The notes beneath the pieces are model-generated. The model saw nothing but the letters and a program-made list of their open reading frames with translations. It did not search any database and had not been told where the DNA came from. This document shows, piece after piece, positions 22,145 to 33,288 of a DNA stretch of 64,000 nt. This DNA comes from Tetraselmis striata. Taxonomy: Eukaryota > Chlorophyta > Chlorodendrophyceae > Chlorodendrales > Chlorodendraceae. Both the position numbers and the translations under genes were made by a program. The stretch is from contig VCJN01002429.1 in the NCBI GenBank assembly GCA_006384855.1, positions 62,001 through 126,000 on the forward strand, written 5' to 3'. Every line of letters starts with the position of its first letter. Position 1 is the stretch's first letter.

Positions 22145-23721
22145 TCGCATACGCATATTGTAACGTACGTGACGGACCATAACTTACATACCGTCACGTA
22201 CCGAAACGTACAAATCCACCACTTAAAGATTCTATACATGCTTCGACATATGTTAGTAACTCGTTCTGGCAAATTCACGATACTGTCACGTGTCGAACTT
22301 AATATCGAAATTAAATATATGGTACACGGTCCGACATAATCATTATTCTGATACATGTATTCAGGATTTTCATTGCGGACTACGTCACTCGGGCTAGGTC
22401 ATTGCGGCCTAGGTCACTCGCGGTAGGTTTTGGTCGTGTAGTGTTTGCAAGCGCAGTGACGTTGTTACCGGTGCTCTGAAATATAAATGCCGAACCGCGG
22501 CCGAGAAGTGCCGGCTCGCGCGCACCGAGCAGAGGGAGCTGAGAAGTGTCCGCGCAGCACCATCATGCGAAACGCCGCCGATATGTAGGGCCTAGTACAT
22601 GTACTACGCATCCCACGGCAACGGCACGCATATCCCGTGTCGTCATTCCATGTAGTGTGCCGAGAATACGTGTTCGCAGGACAAACCTACGAGTGAACAA
22701 AACTCAACGAAGACGCAAAGACTAGTGGGTAGCCAGTACAATTTGCATGTAGGTATGGCCTTGGGGCGCCCAGCTTTTTGCGGCAGTAGCTTAGTGTACG
22801 TTTTGGCACGTGAAAAGGTCAATGTACGGTTTGTCCACTGTAGACTGGAGGTCGGTCGGTTGGCTATAGCCGGGCAGCATTGTCATGGCTTGGCATGTGT
22901 ACGTCATCGTGCCGGGGACCTCTCTGCTCCGAAACCATAATGCAAAACGGCACCCGCGACGCCGGCTCCCGCGAGCTAGGCGCAACGTTGATACGCAGTA
23001 CCATGCACTGACTGCATGAAACGCCACCGTGGTGCTCAAGTACACATATTACGTCCACGGCGTCATTGCGCCGGGATGGTATCACCTAACGACGTGGTGG
23101 GTGATGCGTTGCCCGCTGTAGACTTGACGACATGGCAGCGTTCTTATATGAGTCGGCAAGTGACGATGCCTTCTGCGCTTCTCCGAAACCACGTGTTAAT
23201 ACGAAATGGAGATCTTGCTAGCTTGGCCACCTACTTAAGTGCAAAGAAAGTATCAGTTGCAGCGCATTTGCATGTGACTACGAGCTATAGTCGGCAGCAG
23301 ATGTTGTTAGTAGTAGAAAAGGAATTACTCGACAATGCTCGCTCAATGACCCAGGCGGCAATTTGGCTATCCAATATCCGCCACGTGATGACGCCAATAC
23401 AACCATCGCGCACAGCTTCCCATGAACCTCCCAAACACACACCGCACCCGCGCCGTGACCTTTCGATATGGCCGACTCAACCGCTGCCCTATGCCACTAC
23501 GGGTACTCATAAAGCCCCGCTCGTTATGATGAAGCTGCGACGCTGCTGCGGTGTCCCAACAGATGCGCTCGTAGCAATTCGTACTAGTTCTGACTGCGGC
23601 CGGCGTGTAGTCGCTAGTAGTGTGATATATACGAACCCCCCCCCCCCCCCCCCTAAACTATTTCCCGGCTAGTCTCTGGACGCTTTAGGCACGACGAAAC
23701 AACTCAATCAAGCAGGTAATA
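22145..23721. other. Spacer between the two YR elements
   Basis: Holds a 218-codon plus-strand ORF (23,016-23,672) running into a C tract at about 23,637-23,653. Its composition is not clearly coding and no domain is recognised. AT-rich DNA with TATAAATG near 22,480 lies upstream. No tie to either YR element is seen. Confidence 0.4.
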
Positions 23722-23914
23722 ATGATCTGAACTAGTTTATGGGGTTTCCTCCCTTGACCTAAGTAACCGCTTTTCAGCTACAAGTGCTGCTCAGTGGTAC
23801 GGGAACTAGGCACCTGTCGTTGCGCCCTTTTGAGTGCAGCACGAGTAGACATAAAAGCAGCCATAACAGCTGAGCCTGCCATCATCCAGTTTTCGCTGCG
23901 TTACACGCAGCGAT
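23722..23914 (+). repeat. YR-2 split repeat A1
   Basis: Begins AATGATCTGAACTAG and TTTATGGGGTTTCCTCCC, ends GCGTTACACGCAGCGA. Nearly identical to A2 at 26,673-26,861 apart from a 6-base insertion. Confidence 0.85.
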
Positions 23915-24029
23915 GTTAAAACTGTCTCGTAACCTGTTGCGAGCAAGGTCACTACCCCAGGTTGTTCAAGACCATACCCGGTTCACCACCCGTGTGTGAT
24001 ATTCTCGTCCGTACGTCCGTGCGTTACCA

Positions 24030-24848
24030 TGCAAGATGGAGAAGAACCCATCGTTGAGCCGACGCTCGAGTCGCTACACGTAGACGTGAAGGCTCAGTCT
24101 ACATTGCTGCGCGAGCTTGCAACAACGTTGGCCCAAGTGACGGCTCGTGAGCGCGTTGTTGATGGAGAAGGGGCACATACATGGCTCCGGTTTCGGGCAG
24201 CACATCGCGGGACAACCGACAGGCAGCGGGGGAGCCGCAGAGCGCCCCGACTTGCTAGAGCTAGCCCAGAGCGGCCGTGTCGGAGCAAAATCCGTGAGTG
24301 ACGAGGATGACTATAGCTACCTCGCGGTGCCAAAGCTATTGCAGCGAGCAGAGTCTGGTTATGAGGCCGTTCGACCGGTCAGCCGAGTGCCTGGACTCTT
24401 CCCCTTCAGCACCGACCTAACGAACGAGTACCTCAAGCAGGATGACCGGCGTTTGCCGGCCCGGGAGGAGTATCTATGGATGTCGTGTTTCGGCGCCCAC
24501 ATGACCGCACTTTTCGTAGCTCTCGACGAGCTGCTGCCCTACGTCCATGCTGCCAGTCAGGACTTCACCCCCTACCTCGTGAGAGCTCGGAACCACGCCG
24601 AAGCCATCGACAAGGCGTTTCGCTTTCGTTTGGCCTTCTTACGGAGGCTTAATGAGGTCAAGCGTGTGCACGGTGACCAAGGTATTCTGGACGTGATGCG
24701 AGCTCAGCACTTTCAGCATGCTTATGAGCATCTGGGTTCCGCGATTTTTGGGGACCTCCTGAGGGACTACGAAAGTCGCATCTTCGAGGCGACTGTGGCC
24801 AGCAGCGCCAAAGCAACCGCTACTGCTCGGGTAGCGGCAACAGCTGCA
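24030..24848 (+). pseudogene. Gag-like ORF of YR-2
   Basis: The start region reads 'MQDGEEPIVEPTLESL'. A frameshift near 24,180 moves the frame. From there about 220 codons stay open with 'YLAVPKLLQRAESGYEA', 'FVALDELLPYVHAAS', 'ARNHAEAIDKAFRFRLAF' and 'HLGSAIFGDLLRDYESRI'. After the TGA at 24,849 the same frame continues as an RGRGRGRGGGRGRGR tract. A stop mutation may therefore have cut off an arginine/glycine tail that could bind nucleic acid. No known domain is recognised with certainty; a capsid-like role is inferred from gene order and helical content. Confidence 0.5.
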
Positions 24849-25244
24849 TGACGCGGGCGTGGAAGAGGGCGTGGCGGTGGACGTGGGCGTGGCCGCGAAG
24901 GTGAGCACGAGTGACGGTGTGGAGCGCCTTTCGTTGGAGATGCTGGAGCTTTGCGAGGCCACCTTTCGGTGACCGCCGCAAAGCGCACCCTTGCAGCTCA
25001 ACGGCGGGATGAGCGCCATGTGTCAGGACCTGACCCCCCCCCCCCCCCCCCCACCCCACTTCATTTAGACCTTCCTCGGTGCGGCGCTTCTTACAGCTAC
25101 AGCCGAGTGCGGCTCAACCATCCGCACACCTGCATATGGCGGCTCAACCAACGGCCCCCCGTACCGATTTATCATTGCGTCCGTCGGTTGTCATACTGCG
25201 TGTTACAACCGGTTAGCAACGACCAAGCTTCGCGCGTGTACGTT

Positions 25245-26595
25245 ACGCGCGTGACAGGCGCTACGAGCGCGAAGGGCGCGCGGGGCGGCCCTCTTACCTG
25301 AACCTAGCCCCGCAAAGCCGTATTGATGCTACTGCAAACCCGTCCAGCAACTACCGGCCAACCGCCGGGAACTTATCCGTTGCTGCCGAGTACTTTGCAA
25401 ACAGTAGTCGCTCCCCTGGTACTCTATCGGTAAGACGACGCACTTACGTAATTGACGAGCCCGAGGCTATCGCTCCCTGGGCTGCTTCACTGCGATCTCG
25501 ACTGCATGATGCTATCGGCTCAGACGAGCTAGGACAGTGGACGCTCGACCTGCTCTCCAGCTCCCTCACCGCTCAGACACTCAAGAGCTACGCCGGCAGA
25601 CTGTCTCAGTTCGCGGAGTTCCCCGACTCCGAGAACATCAGCCCGCTCGAGGCGACTACTGCTACTGTCGTCCGGTACGTTGCATGGATTGGTGAGCGAG
25701 GACACATTGGAGCTAAGTCACTGCTACATGTCCGCAATCAACACGTTCTTCGAGCTGCACAACCTCGACCCAATCACCAAGGACAGCTTACACCTTACTG
25801 CAGCTAGGCGTGGGCTGATGTTGCGACAACGCCGCCTGGAGGCCGCCCCTTTGTGAGTTCCTATGCCTGCTGATGTGGCTTACAAATTCGTCGAGAATGC
25901 AGAGTTAATTATGTCTGCTCCCACCACAAATAAAGTACCAGCACGACTTCCGAGCCCTCATGGCTTCGGTTGTCAACTTGATGTTCTTTGCAAGGGGACT
26001 TACTGGCGTGTCCTCCCGAGTGCGGGATGTGCATGTTGACGATTATAACATTACGTACCCTGCAGGTGTACCACGAGAAAGGTCGCGCTGGCCGACGGGG
26101 AACCGACGACCTGCGCGTGCTTCTCCTTCCGGTGTCAGAACACCGCCGAGTTGCACGTCTCCTGCACCACTTCATCGACAACGTACAGTCTGTCCCCCTG
26201 GTTACTGTTGCCTTGGCCGAAACAAACTTCTGGGCGACCACCCCAAGCGAGCAGTCAAAACCTTGGACCGCCGCTACCATCAATAAATGTCGGACTGTCT
26301 GTCTACATCCGTCCGTCTTGTCGGTGCTGCCCCTCCCGCCGGCACTTCTTGGACCTCACACAGCCTTCGCAAGGGAGCAGCGTCTGCCGCCAATGCCATC
26401 GGAGTTCCATTATCGTCCCACATTCGCTACCAAGGCGGCTGGGCCACTAACTCCGACGTCGTTTTGGACTACATCGACCCCAACGTTCTTCCTTCACATG
26501 GCTCATGGTTCTTCTTTGGCCACATCGCCCCCCTACGCCACTTCCAAGTCCAACAGGACTCCGCAGCGGTGGCCTTCCCGGTGCCTTATTCATGA
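25245..26595 (+). pseudogene. Tyrosine recombinase of YR-2, frameshifted, catalytic C terminus visible
   Basis: An open stretch from about 25,250 to 25,720 carries the SAM-like core-binding domain ('LDLLSSSLTAQTLKSYAGRL', 'VVRYVAWIGERG'). After frameshifts, 'LMFFARGLTGVSSRVRDVHV' marks the start of the catalytic fold. Near 26,365-26,480, 'HSLRKGAASAANAIGVPL' gives the H-x-x-R box, and 'IRYQGGW' with 'VLDYIDPNV' gives the likely nucleophile tyrosine. The first catalytic arginine cannot be assigned safely. The fold fits YR retrotransposon or Crypton-like recombinases. Multiple frame breaks suggest loss of function. Confidence 0.65.
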
Positions 26596-26672
26596 CCTGG
26601 CGCTACCCCTTCTCCGTCAATCCACCGCTCTCTCGTTCGCTCATGACTGCTGGCAAACCAGACTCAACTTTG

Positions 26673-26957
26673 AAATGATCTAAACTAGTTTATGGGGTTT
26701 CCTCCCTTGACCTATCCGCTTTTCAGCTACAAGTGCTGCTCAGTGGTACGGGAACTAGGCACATGTCGTTGCGCCCTTTTGGGTGCAGCACGAGTAGACA
26801 TAAAAGCAGCCATAACAGCTGAACCTGCCATCTTCCAGTTTTCGCTGCGTTACACGCAGCGCCCTCTCTGACTCCGTTTTTTCCTCCACGCTTTTCACTT
26901 TACCCTCCTGCCAATTTCGGCTCTTGACCGTGTAAAACAGCCTGCGCGACCTTTTTG
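26673..26957 (+). repeat. YR-2 split repeat A2 plus truncated B2
   Basis: A2 ends GCGTTACACGCAGCG at 26,861. B2 continues CTCCGTTTTTTCCTCCACGC, GCCAATTTCGG and AACAGCCTGCGCGACC, and stops at about 26,957 without the terminal GGCAAAACC box. Confidence 0.8.
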
Positions 26958-28188
26958 AATCGGCATGTGATGAGGATATCCATATTGTTTATTTATACCA
27001 GCGCGTATTCTGTACCGCCGGTTGTCCCAGCATTCGTCAGCCGTGTCTGACATAGTAGTGCTGAATGTATCCATCAGAAACCATCGGTACTGTAGTTGTC
27101 GCTTTTTATAATATTAATATAAAAGGGCGCCGCCATTGATCCTCGAGAAGCAGTATCGAGCGGAGGACATTAATCCTTGCCAGGCATTAATCCTCGAGAA
27201 GCAAAACATCATCCATCGAGCGGAGGACACCCATCCCTGCTAGATATCCCATATTATTAAATGGACTACAACGGCTACCTCTAACCATCTGTACGCGGAT
27301 TCATGTTCTTGCTGTACGAGTACACGGGTACACCTACTGGTGTGAATTACAAAAAGGGTAGTTCCCTAGAATTTGAAAATCAACACAGCAAGCCGCCTAA
27401 AAACACCTACTGGTACAGACAGCCGATGTGTTGCTAAAACGAGACCACGCAGATGCGAGGGATCACTGACCTGCAAACAGCAACTTAGCAGGCGACGATG
27501 CTGAGCCGAGCCGCGAAGGGTAGCTTGCGGTCGCGCTTGGTCTCTCCCACAATGGCTCCAAGTGCTCAGCTGGGCCCAGCAGCAGAATGGGCGGCCTCAT
27601 TGGATATGGCGGTCGCGCCGATGCTGAGTCACTGGCCGCCAGCGGTGCGCCCCCCTTTGTCCCTCCCTGTCCACCCACACAGGTTCACTCCCCAGCTAGA
27701 GCACGTTCTCCACAGCTGGTAGATTGGCATACTCGTAATGCACTTCTATGCGGGGATGCTGTGAGCATGGAAGTGCCAGGGCGAACGAGATTAGTCTTCT
27801 TGTTCTTGTTCGCCAGCGGGCGAAGGAAGTGAGGCCACCGTGTCTGTCACCATCGACCACCCGGCCAGGTGGAGCGTCCATATGACTGGAAAGCGAGCTC
27901 GTCAGATAACTATTGGTCTGGTGAGGTCCTCCCTCCATACCGTGCTGTAACCCTTGCCGATGCAGCATCCGTCCGTGCGTCCATGGTTGTGGCTATCATA
28001 GCAGCACGGCACGGCATAGCAGCACGGCACCCACGATGGACGCGGAATGACCAGGGGAGCAAGAGGGAGAGGCGTCCTTTACCGGTGAGTTTGCTGGCGC
28101 CCGGGGCAAACTGGACTACAGCTACCACCGCAATCCCGTGCACAGCCGGCAGGTCCTGCAAGATACGATCATCAAACGTAAAGCCCCC

Positions 28189-28224
<36 letters not shown>

Positions 28225-28384
28225 CTTCCTCCCAGTACCCCATTGCTCAGCAGACGTGTTGTACACATGAAGTACATTACCAGCTACTATGCAACCCTAC
28301 GAAGGCTGCAGCTGGCCATTTACTGTCTCGCACCTGTCCTGAGCTAACGCATTTGCCGTGGCGGCTGCTGGGCCGGCAGGCGTG
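26958..28384. other. Intergenic with partial family R repeat
   Basis: A fragment at 27,330-27,430 (TACTGGTGTGAATTACAAAAAGGG, ATCAACACAGCAAGCCGCC) belongs to repeat family R. A pair of GAGAAGCA..ATCGAGCGGAGGACA repeats sits at about 27,144-27,230. A poly-C tract occupies 28,184-28,220. ORFs at 27.5-27.8 kb are short and unconvincing. Confidence 0.45.
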
Positions 28385-28532
28385 ATGTCCAGCCAAAATG
28401 ACGAATCACCCGCTGCTGCGTCAGATAAGCGCAGACCATGGATTGTGTTTACTGCGGTGCGGGCCGCCTCTCGGTCCCTAAGCTTGCATGAATGCCCCGA
28501 CACCAGCCAGCCCACCACATAGACAAACACAC

Positions 28533-28564
<32 letters not shown>

Positions 28565-30157
28565 CCACACACACACACAACGTGTTTGCGCATAGGCTGA
28601 GGATAACATGCGTGCATGCTGCAGGGTGCGATGGGCGTGGGCAAGTCCTATGCCATGACGACACTGTACACCCAGGTATATCCCCCGTTTTCCCCTCCGC
28701 ACCTCCGCGCCTTGCTTACGCCCCAGGTAATGACGACCCATTCAGCTCCGGGGCTGGCAAGGTTGCACGTGATTCATCTGATGCCCATTCTGTCCTGGCA
28801 GGGGCTCTTCCCGCTTGGTATGTTCATCAAAATCGATCCAGACCTCATCAAGGCGGAGTTGCCGGAGCTGAGGGGCTACAAGTCTCACGATGTAAGCCCC
28901 CCCGTCTAAATTTGATCACAACCAGGGCTTACGCACACGGGTGCCGCTCTGTACTCTCCGCCTGGGCTCAACCTCTGTGCGCGCACGCTCACCCCGTGTG
29001 TGCACAGCCCCCGTCTGCAGCCACCAACGTGCACAGGGAGAGCACTCAGATCACAGACGTGCTGTTTGAGGATGGTGCGCTTCTGCCCGTGCCTGTGCCT
29101 TCGCCAGTGCCTATGCTTATCGCACGTGCCTACGGGCAGCGACTACCTTTGTGCCTTACAACCGCCGCCTGACCAATCTCGCCTGCTGTCTGCCTTGGTA
29201 TGGTAGGGCTCATGAGTGGATCGGACCTGTTGGTAGACGGATCGCTACGCGACTTGGATTGGTGAGTGTGCGGCCGTGGTGGGAGGCCTGGCTTGTTCGC
29301 TGTGTTCCAGACGGCGGAGCGTAACGGGGGCTCACAGCATTGGCGGCATCGGCCAATGCAATTCCGGCCAGGTACTCGCTGCTGATGGATCGCCTGCGGC
29401 GAGATTTTCCGCAGTACCGCATAGGGATCCTGCACATTCACGCCCAGCGGGAGACAATCCTACGACGAGCCGAGGTAACTAACCCATGACTTATGGTGCA
29501 TTCCTCCAGACTGGCATGGCCTATCGTCCTGAGGTCTGTGCCGGCGCCCTTATGTGCAGCGCCGCGGGGAGGCTTCCGGCCGCGTCGTGCCGCGGGAGCT
29601 GCTTGAGGACAGCATCCGGCAGGTGGGGTGGACTCTGCCGAGGCGCTTTCCTCACCTGTCCCTGTCAATCGGCAGAGGAGGCAACCTTGTCCCTGCTGCC
29701 ACTCGCTGCCCAGGTGCCTGCCTCGGTGGCAGCGCTGGCATCCAAGGTTGACACGGTGGTCACGGTGCGCCCCTCTCCTCTCGCCCCTCCCCGTCATCCC
29801 TGCTTCCCTACGGCACCGCCCTCGCAGCCATCCACCCACGCCATCTGTTTCTCTCCGCTGCTGACTGCTGCACCCGCTGCAATTGAGCACAGATCCTCAA
29901 CGAGGATGGGAAGGAGCTGGAGCTTGAGGGCGACACATGCACGTGGGAGGCCTTCTGCGCTCTCTGGCCCAACAGCGGACGCTGCCGCACTCTGTCTGAC
30001 AAGGACCTGGTTCTGTGCCCTCTACCACTGCGTATCTCCGCCGCATGGCCCGCTGCTGCATGCGATGTGAAGGCCATGTCTGCACCATTTGCTCAGCGCC
30101 CACCCCCTGTCTGGACTGCACCGCGCTGCTGAGTGCCCCCCCCCCCCCCCCCCCCCC

Positions 30158-30204
<47 letters not shown>

Positions 30205-30665
30205 TGCAGGCTCTCTACAAGAGTCTTTCCACCGACAAACGGACATCCGACACCGGCGGCACATATAGTCTAGCTGCACTGAAGGTACGCAGCTCCCACA
30301 CCATCCTTTCTTCGTGCACTCGGCAGAGCGCACAGGACGCCCGAATACACATGTGTCGATGTGATGCCTTGCTATGGTCACCTGCTGTGATGCTGGCACG
30401 TGCCTGGCCGCCGCAACACCCTCAATGACAGGCTGCACAGAAGCTGTACAGAAAGGCCTTTCCAAGCACTTGTACCAGGTGCTTTGTGAAAGGCACCCAC
30501 GAGCTCGGCTGCCCGTGCTGCTGCGTCCAGGTCAGCCCACGCAACACGCATTGCCCACCGCCATCATCCAGGTTTCCAGAGTCTGATCAAGCGAGTCTCC
30601 ATGCGAAAGGGGCACCTGCGCTGACCTCGTGTTGCCTGCGCTATGTCGGACTAGGAGTCTCCTGA
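28385..30665 (+). CDS. Zeta-toxin-domain type P-loop kinase, 11 exons
   Basis: Exons 28,385-28,456, 28,625-28,675, 28,802-28,891, 29,008-29,074, 29,207-29,261, 29,372-29,474, 29,560-29,622, 29,714-29,764, 29,893-30,066, 30,210-30,284 and 30,432-30,665 join in phase to 344 residues. A Walker A motif (G-A-M-G-V-G-K-S) is at residues 25-32. 'KIDPDLIKAELPEL' follows at about 51-64, 'VHRESTQITDVLFE' at about 79-92 and 'LLVDGSLRDLDW' at about 101-112. This order is that of the zeta-toxin domain. Bacterial members phosphorylate UDP-activated amino sugars as toxin-antitoxin toxins; eukaryotic relatives are mostly of unknown function. No antitoxin-like partner is nearby, and the cysteine-rich C-terminal exon is not part of the bacterial domain. 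A host kinase with an undetermined substrate is therefore the safer reading. Exons 9-11 are less certain than 1-8. Confidence 0.75.
30067..30209 (+). repeat. Intron with C-tract and (AC)n run
   Basis: Intron 9 of the P-loop kinase gene. A C run of about 23 bases (30,136-30,158) is followed by (AC)n at about 30,161-30,202, abutting the acceptor TTTGCAG. Confidence 0.8.
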
Positions 30666-31853
30666 CTGGAAGGTTCAGCTTCACCAGGCCATGGAAAAAG
30701 CCGTGATGCCGGTGATGTACCGTCTTGGAATGTACGATACCACACCAAAGAACTGGCACCACTAAAACCTTGTCCTGCAGGGGCATGAGCGATGATAGGC
30801 TCTTGCTGCTTAGCGCAGCACGCAACTCAAGCGTTGATTTACGGGAAGCTTACTGATACAGTTTGCTTTCGCCAGTGGTTTTGACGGCGTTAATGCTATA
30901 TAACATACCGGTGAGGTACTGACATGCCAGGATCGGGCTGGTGGCAATCCTTAGATGCCGGCATGCCAGATGTACTGATACTGCGGCAGTCGTTGGAGAT
31001 GACACCGGTGGAAATTTAAAATAGTAGAGGGTCGCATTAAAGACCAAGTGTGGCTGCCAATCGCTCCGCCGGCTATTGCCGTTGAGATGTTTCCTCCGTT
31101 GACAGCAGTGCAGCGGGACGGAAGCAAAACAGTGCCGTGTGCAGCTCCATCGCTATTTCACAGCTACAGTGGCACATGCATCTGAAGCTTACTGTGCGAG
31201 ATGGATTCTAATGTATGCGTAGATGGGCGCCAAGGGGATGCGGTAGCCATCAGCAGCATGTATTGCAGTGCAGCGAAGACATTGGCATACTGAACAGTTT
31301 ATCATGATGGAAGTTCGGCAAATAGAAATAATCGAATAGGAGTGAAAAATCGAAAACTGTGTTGATAGTTTGGCCTTTTTTGAAATAAAATTTTACGGAT
31401 ACATCGCTTTGCGAATCGAGTCGGGCAAGCACTAAGTACATTGTTTGAGTTGGTATTGTCGATTGATTATGGATCACTTCATGTGCATTATTTACATTAG
31501 GTCGTCCATAAGATCAATAGACAATACTATAACGAATTGGCGTCTATCGAGTAGCATTTACTGGCGACGTCGCTATTCCTTGTCACTTTTACGTATTGTA
31601 CTGGTAACACGCAACGCGCTAGAAGGGTGGCAAAACACTATGGTTCGTCGTCACCGCGCGAACGTTGACAAAAATAAAGACTGCCACCTATGCGCTAGTA
31701 CTGATAGAGCGGGATGATGGGTGTGGTGACTTTATACTCAGGATGCAAAGTCCTGGCCGGAAATTGCGGTGGTTTCAAAGCTATGCACAGCAGGCGCTCT
31801 CAGCTCCAGCACAGAAGGGCAGCAGACACAGGGTGCACCGGTAGGTGCTGGCG
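30666..31853. other. Intergenic, no gene recognised
   Basis: 3' flank of the kinase gene, then A+T-rich DNA at 31.25-31.7 kb. No exon-like segment recognised. Confidence 0.45.
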
Positions 31854-32483
31854 TCACATCTCACGCGCCCAGCTCCCGTTCTTGACCTTGGCAACTGTCC
31901 TGTCGATGGCAGCTCGGGCTTTGACTGCTTCTGCGCTGGCGCGCTCGATGTATTCGGACAGGCGGTCCACAGTCCCCGGGGATGCTGCGTCAGGGGAGGT
32001 GTCGTTGCCAGATCGCCACGTGCTCGTTGGTACTGGTGCATGATCTGTCCTGGAGAGATCAGCGGGAGGTCTAGCTGGTATCGTAGCTGTGGCAGCCTTC
32101 GCGCCGCCCGAGCGGGAAATATAGGCTCGATACAGGGCATGCGCGGATGTCACATCGTCGAAATCCTGATATTTTGAGGAACTTGTGGGCTGGAATGGCA
32201 CAGCTGTGGCCGGCCAATGAGCCGCGATGCCCGCTGAACGGGCGCCGTGTGGTGACTGCGCCCCTGGATCTTTCAGTTTCTCACCGGCTGTAAGGGTCTG
32301 GCAGCCTTTGTGGGTGCATGCTGGGCTACCATTCATGCTCTTGAAGCTCATTGCCCTGGGCATGGCAATGCATGGTATGGAGGTCATTTTCATAGGGTGA
32401 TATTGGCCAAGGGATTGAAGCGATTGAAGGCGCTGACGGGAAATTAGAGGGGTTGCCGGTTTTGGGCGGGCCCCGGAGCGCAC
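31854..32483 (-). CDS. Hypothetical protein, possibly incomplete
   Basis: A 209-codon open frame on the minus strand with an even, coding-like composition. Its C-terminal helix 'RLSEYIERASAEAVKARAAI' is followed by 'KVKNGSW', and an aromatic patch 'YQDFDDVTSAHALYRAYI' lies mid-protein. No family is recognised. The first in-frame ATG gives the stated start, but a second Met about 31 residues in or an upstream exon is possible. It is transcribed away from the ORF at 32,812. The ORF is longer than most spurious ones here, but I have no splice or homology support. Confidence 0.4.
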   Translation of the reverse strand: MRSGARPKPATPLISRQRLQSLQSLGQYHPMKMTSIPCIAMPRAMSFKSMNGSPACTHKGCQTLTAGEKLKDPGAQSPHGARSAGIAAHWPATAVPFQPTSSSKYQDFDDVTSAHALYRAYISRSGGAKAATATIPARPPADLSRTDHAPVPTSTWRSGNDTSPDAASPGTVDRLSEYIERASAEAVKARAAIDRTVAKVKNGSWAREM

Positions 32484-32811
32484 CTCCTTGGCAGCGATTG
32501 GTGAGCTCGGGTCAGCTTGCTTGGGGTTGGGGCTTGTGGTGAATGGGCCACGAGTGGCTCATCTGACGGGAGGGAATCAAACGGCGCATCTAGACGCCCT
32601 GCTCTTAGGCAGCGGAGGAGGGCTTTGGCCTGCTGGTTGCGCCTGTTTCGCCATGCGTGGCTGTACTCCTGCAGGTAGCGGTATTGCGTGGAGCAGCCTA
32701 ACTGAGGCTGTGTTTAGACGCTGGGGGAGGGGGTGGGGGTGGGAGTGGGGGCAAGAGATGTCACGAAAATGAAATCATACGACAGATACAAGGGCTCGCC
32801 TGGCAGTACAC

Positions 32812-33288
32812 ATGTCCAGCGCACAGGTTGTCATGACCGTTCAGTTTGTTAATCCAGGCTTTGACAAGATGGAAGCTTCGCCCACCCAGCAGCTCCAGGT
32901 GTCGCGACAGCTCGCCCGCGATCTGCAAGAGTCGTTGAGGTGTACACCCGGGAGTGGAGGGCGTCAGTCCTTTCCTACTGCGCGCGCATGCCATGCAGTC
33001 GGTAGCGCTATGCAGCATTTTCTCGAAGCTGTGGAAATGGATCGACAATGCCAACGAGTCCATGACACGAGTGCTGGGAATCACTGGGGTGCGGCATGCG
33101 GCGTGCACTATCATAGGTGCCCAGTTCTCGAGTTTCACGACGACGAGGGTCAGCTCGCCTTGGCGAACTCGCTGTTGCTATCGCTGATGAAGTTAAATTC
33201 GTTCTCGGACGCCCAGCTCCAGCCAGTGCGCGATGGGACCATCCCCGTCATGGCCGCACTTGACTGTCCCAGTATCGGCGTGGAGTAG
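32812..33288 (+). CDS. Hypothetical protein, weak
   Basis: 158 codons from ATG to TAG on the plus strand. The C-terminal half has alternating helix-like segments ('EGQLALANSLLLSLMKLN'). The minus strand over the same interval also has a 125-codon ORF, so the coding strand is uncertain. No domain is recognised. A poly-G tract (33,311-33,339) follows closely and may mark an intron or intergenic boundary. Confidence 0.3.
   Translation: MSSAQVVMTVQFVNPGFDKMEASPTQQLQVSRQLARDLQESLRCTPGSGGRQSFPTARACHAVGSAMQHFLEAVEMDRQCQRVHDTSAGNHWGAACGVHYHRCPVLEFHDDEGQLALANSLLLSLMKLNSFSDAQLQPVRDGTIPVMAALDCPSIGVE

Larger units (their letters stand above)
23722..26957 (+). mobile_element. Tyrosine-recombinase element YR-2 with split direct repeats
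   Basis: Same order as YR-1: A1 (23,722-23,914), Gag-like ORF (24,030-24,848), recombinase (about 25,245-26,595), B1 (about 26,645-26,672), A2 (26,673-26,861), B2 (26,862-26,957). The B1/A2 junction reads CTTTGAAATG|ATCTAAACTAG. B2 lacks the last 25 or so bases present in YR-1, so the right edge is truncated. The coding order, roughly 3-kb size and RT-free interior repeat those of YR-1 although the sequences have diverged. The shared compact organisation therefore predates the two insertions. Confidence 0.72.

Noticed and set aside
28492-29172. 226-codon plus-strand ORF crossing a (CA)n run
   Set aside because: Reads through introns of the kinase gene in a different frame from the Walker A exon.
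30161-30202. CRISPR-like or functional repeat array
   Set aside because: It is a plain dinucleotide microsatellite; there are no spacer-separated repeats anywhere in the window.
28385-30665. A toxin-antitoxin operon interpretation
   Set aside because: The gene is spliced, has no adjacent antitoxin-like ORF and lies in a eukaryotic context; only the domain resemblance is claimed.
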